9,765 nucleotides of DNA from Acidobacteriaceae bacterium. Its GTDB lineage: Bacteria; Acidobacteriota; Terriglobia; Terriglobales; Acidobacteriaceae. How positions within the stretch are numbered: the stretch's first letter is position 1; each line of letters starts with the position of its first letter. A program made the translations under genes and the position numbers. The notes under the pieces are model-generated. The model had not been told where the DNA came from. It did no database searches and saw nothing but the letters and a program-made list of their open reading frames with translations. This document shows positions 5,382 through 9,765 of this stretch, piece by piece. The stretch covers positions 13,861 to 23,625 of the forward strand of contig PLBX01000120.1 of assembly GCA_003135495.1 (NCBI GenBank). The letters run 5' to 3'.

Positions 5382-6737
5382 CTAGCAGTGGACGATCTTG
5401 TCGCTCTTAATGCCCCGAGTTGCGTTGCGCGAGTCGACGACCAACTTCGATTCACTAACTATCTTCTTATAATCGTAGTCAGTGTGATCGGTGACAATGA
5501 GCACGCAATCATACTTATTCAGGTTATCCAGCGGAGTGCACTTCATTTGGAGGTCGTACTTTCGTCCGCGGCCTACGAAGGGAAAGTAGGGATCGTTATA
5601 ACTGACGGCTGCTCCTTCTTTTTGCAGCAGTTCGATAATCGTGAGCGCCGGCGACTCACGGAGATCGTCAATATCCCGCTTGTAAGCTACCCCGAGAACC
5701 AAGATACTCGCCCCGTTGATCGCCTTTTTCTGCCGGTTGAGCGCGGAGATCGTGGCCGCGATCACGTGATACGGCATCGCTACGTTAATCTCGCCAGCCA
5801 GCTCAATGAAGCGGGTGCGAAAATCAAATTCTTTCGCCTTCCATGACAAATAAAACGGATCGACGGGAATGCAGTGTCCGCCAAGACCGGGACCGGGATA
5901 AAAGGGATGGAAGCCGAAAGGCTTGGTGGCAGCCGCGTCTATGATCTCCCAAATATTAAGGTTCATCCGCAGGCAAAGCATCTTAAGTTCATTGACCAGC
6001 GCGATGTTTACGCAGCGGTAAATGTTTTCGAGCAGCTTAGTCATCTCCGCCGCCGCCGGCGAAGAAACCTGTACTGTCCGGCGGAAGATCGAACCATACA
6101 GCGCAGACGCCACTTCGCTCGCTTGAGGATCAAGCCCGCCAATCACCTTGGGAATATCGTGGCGCGCAACTTCGGTGTTGCCTGGGTCTTCGCGTTCCGG
6201 CGAAAACGCCACCCAGATTTCGTTATCTCCGGCGGCGCCTTTGCGGGAGGCCTTCAGCCCCGCTTTATTTTCCTTCTCAAGAATCGGAACCAAAACTTCT
6301 TCGGTTGTGCCGGGGTAGGTTGTGCTCTCGAGAATAACAATCTGTCCAGCGCGCAGATAAGGCGCTACGGCATGAGCGGTATTAGTGATGTAGCTGAGAT
6401 CGGGCTCATGATATTCGTTCAGCGGGGTCGGAACGCAGATAATGATCGCGTCCATGGCCGTGATCTCGGAATAATCGGCCGTAGCCTTGAAACCATTGGA
6501 TCTTGCCGCGCCAATTTCCTCCGGCGTGATCCGGAAAATGTAGGTGCCGCCGTTGGCGATCGTGTCAATCTTTCGCTGATCGATATCGAATCCGGTGACC
6601 GGAAATTTTTGCTCGCTATAGAGCAGCGCCAGCGGCAACCCTACGTAGCCAAGACCGATAATTCCGACCCGTGCCTGGCGCGCTGCGATACGGCTTTTCA
6701 ATTCATTAAAGAGTGATGACGCGATAAGTTGGCTCAT
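5382..6737 (-). CDS. UDP-N-acetylglucosamine 6-dehydrogenase-type nucleotide-sugar dehydrogenase
   Basis: A 451-residue member of the UDP-glucose/GDP-mannose dehydrogenase family, which oxidises the C6 hydroxyl of a nucleotide sugar to a carboxylate with two NAD+. The N-terminal Rossmann domain carries VGIIGLGYVGLP at about 24-35 and GFDID; ICVPTPL and ILESTTYPGTT follow; the central helical domain has MTKLLENIYRCVNIALVNELK; the catalytic cysteine is Cys289 in GPGLGGHCIPVDPFYLSWKA; the C-terminal domain has VLGVAYKRDIDDLRESPAL and DSRNA. The IPVDPFYLSWKA wording and overall pattern resemble WbpA-type UDP-GlcNAc dehydrogenases more than UDP-glucose (Ugd) enzymes, which would give UDP-GlcNAcA for capsule, O-antigen or exopolysaccharide. 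WecC (UDP-ManNAc dehydrogenase) is the main alternative. The open frame extends upstream to 6854, but those 39 residues do not look like the family; the ATG at 6737, 22 residues before the Rossmann strand, is preferred. ATG 6758 is an alternative. No good Shine-Dalgarno is seen. Confidence 0.92.
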   Translation of the reverse strand: MSQLIASSLFNELKSRIAARQARVGIIGLGYVGLPLALLYSEQKFPVTGFDIDQRKIDTIANGGTYIFRITPEEIGAARSNGFKATADYSEITAMDAIIICVPTPLNEYHEPDLSYITNTAHAVAPYLRAGQIVILESTTYPGTTEEVLVPILEKENKAGLKASRKGAAGDNEIWVAFSPEREDPGNTEVARHDIPKVIGGLDPQASEVASALYGSIFRRTVQVSSPAAAEMTKLLENIYRCVNIALVNELKMLCLRMNLNIWEIIDAAATKPFGFHPFYPGPGLGGHCIPVDPFYLSWKAKEFDFRTRFIELAGEINVAMPYHVIAATISALNRQKKAINGASILVLGVAYKRDIDDLRESPALTIIELLQKEGAAVSYNDPYFPFVGRGRKYDLQMKCTPLDNLNKYDCVLIVTDHTDYDYKKIVSESKLVVDSRNATRGIKSDKIVHC

Positions 6738-6774
6738 AAGGCAGCATAATTCTAGCATTGGAGATTGCCATTTC

Positions 6775-6817
6775 GACCGCGGAAAATGCGGTCTTGAAAC
6801 GATTGTTTCGGCAATCG
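6775..6817. promoter_or_regulatory. paired hairpins in the divergent promoter region
   Basis: Two 6-base-pair stems lie side by side between the divergent dehydrogenase and DUF218 genes: GACCGC/GCGGTC (6775-6780 with 6788-6793) and CGATTG/CAATCG (6800-6805 with 6812-6817). As dyads in a divergent control region they could be operators or leader hairpins; no regulator is identified. Confidence 0.35.
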
Positions 6818-6825
6818 AACCGAGT

Positions 6826-6853
6826 TTGACTCTGCCGATTACGCTAGTAATCA
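6826..6853 (+). promoter_or_regulatory. tentative sigma-70 promoter for the DUF218 gene
   Basis: TTGACT at 6826-6831 is a good -35 box (five of six). A 16-base spacer leads to TAATCA at 6848-6853, a poor -10 box. It points towards the gene starting at 6906. The -35 match is the only strong part. Confidence 0.3.
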
Positions 6854-6905
6854 AAATTCGACCGCTACGCGATTCCTTAGTAACATTCCTGTGCAGCCAT
6901 ATTGC

Positions 6906-7487
6906 ATGCGATCCTTTCGAACTCTGGTTTTTTCTCTGATCGTGGCCACTGCTCTCTTAGCCCTTGGGAGGCAGGCCGCACGGTTCCTGGTGGTGGATCA
7001 ACCCGCGCCGTCGGACGCCATCGTGGTGCTGGCGGGCGAGACCTACCGTCGCCCGGCACACGCCTTGGAACTGTTCCACCGTGGTCTAGCGCCCCACGTC
7101 TTCCTGGATGCAGAGGCGCACGACAAAATTTACGGTCAACTATTGCCCGACCTTGCCCGCGGTTACGTGAATAACCTCGGGGAGTCGAGCCACGTTTCAG
7201 TATGTGAGATTGCGGGGGACTCGACCTTTTCTGAGGCCGACGACGTCAACAGATGTTTGCAGTCGCTTGGCGCACATCGCGTCCTGATTGTTACCTCGGA
7301 ATATCACACGCGCAGAGCGGCGATGATTTTCCGGCATCGCCTGCCCCAGTACCAGATTTCTGTGGCAGCGGCTCGTGACTCGTCGCGATTTGGCGAGAGA
7401 TGGTGGACACGTCGCGAATGGGCCAAAACTACCTTTGATGAGTGGATAAAAATGCTGTGGTGGGAAGCCGTCGACCGCTGGCGATAG
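6906..7487 (+). CDS. YdcF/SanA-like DUF218 membrane-anchored protein
   Basis: A 193-residue protein with an N-terminal hydrophobic segment at about 6-22 that acts as a signal anchor, so the domain is probably periplasmic. DUF218 features are: SDAIVVLAG at 36-44 (first strand), an RRxxHALELFxRGLAP helix, SEADDVN at about 109-115 (the usual T/S-x-E-N/D segment), and VLIVTSEYHTRRA at about 127-139 with the family's TSxYHxRRA signature (Ser131, Tyr133, His134). Length is normal for the SanA/ElyC/YdcF group. Members are linked to envelope barrier function, peptidoglycan or envelope carbohydrate metabolism, but the reaction is not established. An upstream in-frame GTG at 6891 would add five residues; the ATG is chosen because it places a basic Arg pair just before the hydrophobic stretch. 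Neither start has a good Shine-Dalgarno. It is divergent from the dehydrogenase gene, which fits an envelope polysaccharide theme. Confidence 0.8.
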   Translation: MRSFRTLVFSLIVATALLALGRQAARFLVVDQPAPSDAIVVLAGETYRRPAHALELFHRGLAPHVFLDAEAHDKIYGQLLPDLARGYVNNLGESSHVSVCEIAGDSTFSEADDVNRCLQSLGAHRVLIVTSEYHTRRAAMIFRHRLPQYQISVAAARDSSRFGERWWTRREWAKTTFDEWIKMLWWEAVDRWR

Positions 7488-7503
7488 AAATGAGGTTGAT
7501 GAT

Positions 7504-7526
7504 TTTGCTTCAGCCGCCGAAGCAAA
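7504..7526 (+). terminator. possible transcription terminator after the DUF218 gene
   Basis: TTTGCTTC (7504-7511) and GAAGCAAA (7519-7526) form a perfect 8-base-pair stem around AGCCGCC, 16 bases after the stop codon. No long T-run follows (only TTGAAT), so it may be an mRNA-end hairpin rather than a strong intrinsic terminator. Confidence 0.45.
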
Positions 7527-7610
7527 TTGAATAGAAGTTTGGTTCCGGTCGAGTACTCGCCACTAGCATCTTCCGGGGTTGTACGATAGTTTGAAGACGA
7601 TTCATTTCTT

Positions 7611-7615
7611 GGAGG
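7611..7615 (+). promoter_or_regulatory. strong Shine-Dalgarno of the CDGSH gene
   Basis: GGAGG ends four bases before the ATG at 7620. It is by far the best ribosome binding site in the window and supports high translation of this small gene. Confidence 0.75.
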
Positions 7616-7619
7616 TTTC

Positions 7620-7844
7620 ATGGCGCAAGTCACGATTACAGTGCGCAAGAACGGTCCTTTGCGCGTAGAAGATCCCAACGGCCTTGTCGAAGTGGTGGAT
7701 GCCGATGGCAACAAGTACGAAACCACTGGCAAGCCGGCCTTCTCCCTCTGCCGTTGTGGCGCTAGCACTAACCGGCCTTTTTGCGATGGCAGCCATAACA
7801 AGATCGCGTTTCAGGCGCCAGATTGCGCGATTAAGGTTGGGTAG
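7620..7844 (+). CDS. CDGSH iron-sulfur domain protein
   Basis: A complete 74-residue single-domain protein with the CDGSH signature: CRCGASTNRPFCDGSH at residues 44-59. The expected 2Fe-2S ligands Cys44, Cys46, Cys55 and His59 are all present in the C-x-C-x2-S-x3-P-x-C-D-G-S-H spacing. The first 40 residues are the usual beta-rich leader (VTITVRKNGPLRVED, then DADGN), common in bacterial stand-alone CDGSH proteins of about 70-80 residues. The three-Cys/one-His cluster of this family is redox active and pH sensitive; bacterial versions are cytosolic and probably act in electron transfer or cluster handling, with partners mostly unknown. The gene has a strong Shine-Dalgarno, follows a stem-loop, and is separated by about 200 bases with tandem duplications from the PilZ gene, so it is probably transcribed alone. 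Confidence 0.93.
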   Translation: MAQVTITVRKNGPLRVEDPNGLVEVVDADGNKYETTGKPAFSLCRCGASTNRPFCDGSHNKIAFQAPDCAIKVG

Positions 7845-7885
7845 GTTGGCTCATCGCTGCCAAACTGGCCGTTCAGCAAGTCATT

Positions 7886-7913
7886 TATCGGCACTTTTCT
7901 ATCGGCACTTTTC
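7886..7913 (+). repeat. exact 14-base tandem duplication
   Basis: TATCGGCACTTTTC occurs at 7886-7899 and again at 7900-7913 with no spacer or mismatch. It lies in the gap between the CDGSH and PilZ genes. Confidence 0.9.
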
Positions 7914-8004
7914 GTTCGAGCATAGCGGTGTTTTAAAGGGATGAAAATATTTCTGAGAGCAATGCCCGGCAGTTGTTTGATAAGCGGACTCATGGGGCCA
8001 AGAG

Positions 8005-8044
8005 TTTGATTGCCGACTAACACTTTTGATTGCCGACTAACACT
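8005..8044 (+). repeat. exact 20-base tandem duplication abutting the PilZ start codon
   Basis: The 20-base unit at 8005-8024 (starting TTTGATTGCC, ending TAACACT) is repeated exactly at 8025-8044; the ATG of the PilZ gene begins at the next base. Since 20 is not a multiple of three, a start taken in the first copy would be out of frame with the gene. The repeat fills the place where a Shine-Dalgarno would lie; the nearest purine-rich candidate (AAGAG, about 8000-8004) is now 40 bases from the ATG. Confidence 0.9.
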
Positions 8045-9289
8045 ATGGGGGATTCGGAAAAAACCCAATATGCCATCCGTCGCAGTAGCCGGCTACCGCT
8101 GGAGGTTCCAGTGCTGGTGACCAGCCTGGACCCCAATGCGGCATTTTCCGAGCGCTGTAATACAACGCTCGTCAATGCGCACGGATGCGGCTTAATCGCT
8201 CCGCGAGCGTTAAAGCTGGGCGTTCCCGTGCGAATTGAAATCGTATCTGCGAAACGGCATACCAAGGCTCGTGTGGCGGAGGTCGTGCCTCTGGGTGGCG
8301 ACCCGGAAACGTGGCTCGTCGGTTTGGAGTTGGATGTTCCCGGGAATTTCTGGGGGATCGAGTATGCTCCCTCAGATTGGAAGATTGAGGAGACTGCGGC
8401 AACCGCTGCAACGCCGAGCTCCGATCACGAGACCCCAGCTGCCAAGCCGATTGGCTCGCGCTCGGGCGCTCCCCGGCGCTGGCATCTCACGGATATCAGC
8501 CCCGGCGCCTGCTATCTCGAGTCGGCTACCCCGTTTCCCGTGGATACCTCCGTGCTGCTCAGTATTCGGGCGCTGGATACTGAAAGCTTGCTGGATGGCA
8601 TCGTACGGGTGTCGCACGCGCAAGTCGGCATGGGAGTGGTCTTCACCCACGCACCAGGTCAGGATCAGCGCGGGCTTGTGGAGGAATTAATCGGCCGCCT
8701 GATGAGTAGCCGGGATGTCCCGAGAATATTTGTCGGCAGAAGAGAAGATCGTAAAGCAAGCTCGAACGCAGGCCAGGCAACGGCGTCTGGGCTGGCGAAC
8801 CGCGCTCCGGCAATCGACGACGAGGACGCTCCGCCAGATCCTCTTCTCGAGTTGGTTCTCTCTGGTCAATCTTTTACTCCAGAACAGTTTCAAAGCGATC
8901 TGCGCGCTCAGCGGCTGGGAAAACGCCGCGATCCCCGCATCGATATCGAACTGCCGGTTCTGCTGACGGGAATCGATATAAGCGGACGTCCTCTCGACCA
9001 GAGAGTTATGACCATCAACATCAGCCGGCGTGGCGCGTTGCTGAACGGCGTTCACGGAATGCTCAAGCTGAACGACGAAATTTTTCTAGCGCGGTTACAA
9101 AAGAAAGAGCAGTTTCGAGTCGCGTGGGTAGGTGCGGAAGGCACGCCCGCCGAAGGTCAGATCGGTGTAGCCGCAGTCGATGCGAACACTTCGTTTTGGA
9201 ATGAGGTGCTCGAAGCGAGCGCGCAGTCTGGTTTAGAGCCCGCGAGTCTCCGTGGAATCTCCGGCGACGACGGGGCGGCACAGCCTTAA
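8045..9289 (+). CDS. multi-PilZ domain protein (probable c-di-GMP effector)
   Basis: A 414-residue soluble protein with no signal peptide or membrane segment. Three PilZ-like modules can be seen. Module 1, about 12-110, has RRSSR (12-16) as the RxxxR motif but NAHGCG (44-49) where (D/N)xSxxG is expected, so Ser is His. Module 2, about 143-225, begins RRW, carries DISPGAC (150-156) with Gly replaced by Ala, and has no clear RxxxR lead; it ends with GMGVVFTH. Module 3, about 294-395, is canonical: RRDPR (294-298) and NISRRG (325-330), then a barrel ending QIGVAAVDA and a FWNEVLE helix. Linkers at about 115-140 and 235-275 are low complexity. The known role of PilZ is to bind cyclic di-GMP and alter motility, secretion or polysaccharide synthesis; module 3 is the likely binder, the other two may be structural. 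A TTG at 8030 would add five residues encoded by the tandem repeat; ATG 8045 is preferred. No Shine-Dalgarno is adjacent. Confidence 0.85.
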   Translation: MGDSEKTQYAIRRSSRLPLEVPVLVTSLDPNAAFSERCNTTLVNAHGCGLIAPRALKLGVPVRIEIVSAKRHTKARVAEVVPLGGDPETWLVGLELDVPGNFWGIEYAPSDWKIEETAATAATPSSDHETPAAKPIGSRSGAPRRWHLTDISPGACYLESATPFPVDTSVLLSIRALDTESLLDGIVRVSHAQVGMGVVFTHAPGQDQRGLVEELIGRLMSSRDVPRIFVGRREDRKASSNAGQATASGLANRAPAIDDEDAPPDPLLELVLSGQSFTPEQFQSDLRAQRLGKRRDPRIDIELPVLLTGIDISGRPLDQRVMTINISRRGALLNGVHGMLKLNDEIFLARLQKKEQFRVAWVGAEGTPAEGQIGVAAVDANTSFWNEVLEASAQSGLEPASLRGISGDDGAAQP

Positions 9290-9361
9290 TGGCTCGAAGA
9301 TTTTGCGAAGCGAATGGTAAACTTCCTCGCCGGAGGCTTTGTGCCGGACAGGTCAGGTGAA

Positions 9362-9765
9362 ATGAAACGCGAACGAGACCGAGTTCTAGGAATGGGCGCG
9401 AAGATCACGCGCCGCGATTTTCTCAACGGAGTCGCCGTTACAGTCGGAGCGGCAGCGATTCCCAACATCGTTCCTCCTGCAATGTGGGCCGCTGCGGCCT
9501 CCGATCTCGAGGCGCAAAATTCCCCCGGTTACTATCCGCCCGGTAAGACTGGCATGCGCGGCAGCCATCCTGGATCGTTCGAGGTCGCCCACCAGTAGCG
9601 GGATCGCCGGCAAGCGAATCTGACCGGAGGGATCAACACCGGCGAAACGTACGATCTCGTCGTCGTCGGCGGAGGATTGAGCGGCCTGTCCGCCGCGTAC
9701 TACTTCATCCGTGACGTCGGACGCAACGCCAGGGTCCTCATTCTCGACAACCACGACGACTTCGG
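9362..9765 (+). pseudogene. Tat-exported FAD-dependent oxidoreductase, interrupted by an in-frame TAG and cut by the window edge
   Basis: The first 78 codons, from ATG 9362, encode a twin-arginine signal: ITRRDFLNGVAVTVGAAAIP, with Arg17-Arg18, then a segment ending RGSHPGSFEVAHQ. A TAG at 9596-9598 stops translation, yet the same frame continues without another stop to the end of the window as RDRRQANLTGG...TGETYDLVVVGGGLSGLSAAYYF, a clear FAD-binding GxGxxG Rossmann motif (about codons 99-113), and VLILDNHDDF, the second strand acidic end. Relatives (NAD(P)/FAD oxidoreductases often labelled spermidine dehydrogenase-like) read AHxLRDG across this point, so the TAG replaces a probable Leu codon; one base change, TTG to TAG, explains it. 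An upstream ATG at 9314 is possible, but AGGTGA right before 9362 and the MKRERDR start favour 9362. It is either a pseudogene, a sequencing or assembly error, or a gene read through the stop. The oxidoreductase identity is secure; its substrate is not. Confidence 0.75.

Noticed and set aside
5874..6716. Plus-strand open frame of 280 codons opposite the nucleotide-sugar dehydrogenase
   Set aside because: Antisense shadow of the dehydrogenase, whose catalytic motifs are intact on the minus strand.
6738..6854. N-terminal 39-residue extension of the nucleotide-sugar dehydrogenase
   Set aside because: The extra residues precede the usual family start, resemble no targeting signal, and run into the divergent promoter region with its hairpins.

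Overview
The window looks like a chromosomal segment of a soil or sediment Acidobacteriota (subdivision 1 / Koribacter-like is my best guess). The guess rests on four things: GC-rich genes separated by intergenic palindromes of the CCCA(C/T)CCTTCGC...GCGAAGGGTGGG type, a small secreted protein of a family I associate with that phylum, a PilZ-like domain with the sequence NAHGCG, and a Tat-type FAD oxidoreductase with acidobacterial wording. This taxonomic call is inference from pattern memory, not from a search.

Layout. 1-122 (minus) is the N-terminal end of a DNA methyltransferase that runs off the left edge. 123-666 is a relatively AT-rich stretch with one doubtful orphan reading frame. 667-1833 (plus) encodes a secreted Ig-like plus DUF3494 (ice-binding-like) protein. 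1834-2552 is a 719-base non-coding block packed with palindromes and short repeats. 2553-3064 (plus) is a small secreted Lys-rich protein. Three minus-strand genes follow: a class I SAM methyltransferase (3095-3754), glucose-1-phosphate adenylyltransferase GlgC (3951-5201) and a UDP-GlcNAc-type nucleotide-sugar dehydrogenase (5382-6737). From about 6906 the plus strand takes over with a YdcF/SanA-like DUF218 envelope protein, a 74-residue CDGSH iron-sulfur protein, a 414-residue protein with three PilZ or PilZ-like modules, and a Tat-targeted FAD oxidoreductase gene interrupted by an in-frame TAG and cut by the right edge.

How the genes fit together. GlgC (ADP-glucose for glycogen or other glucan), the UDP-sugar dehydrogenase (uronic-acid donor for polysaccharide), the DUF218 protein, the secreted ice-binding-like protein and the PilZ protein (a potential c-di-GMP sensor) all fit a loose theme of surface polysaccharide, envelope and storage carbohydrate. 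The gaps between them (about 180-200 bases, several with palindromes) argue against one tight operon, so this is thematic clustering at most. I see no CRISPR array, rRNA, tRNA, integrase or transposase.

The observations most worth checking are the nonsense codon in the oxidoreductase, the two exact tandem duplications (14 and 20 bases) in the leader of the PilZ gene, the degenerate three-module PilZ architecture, and the repeat-dense 1834-2552 block. I did not find convincing evidence of a wholly new multi-gene system.
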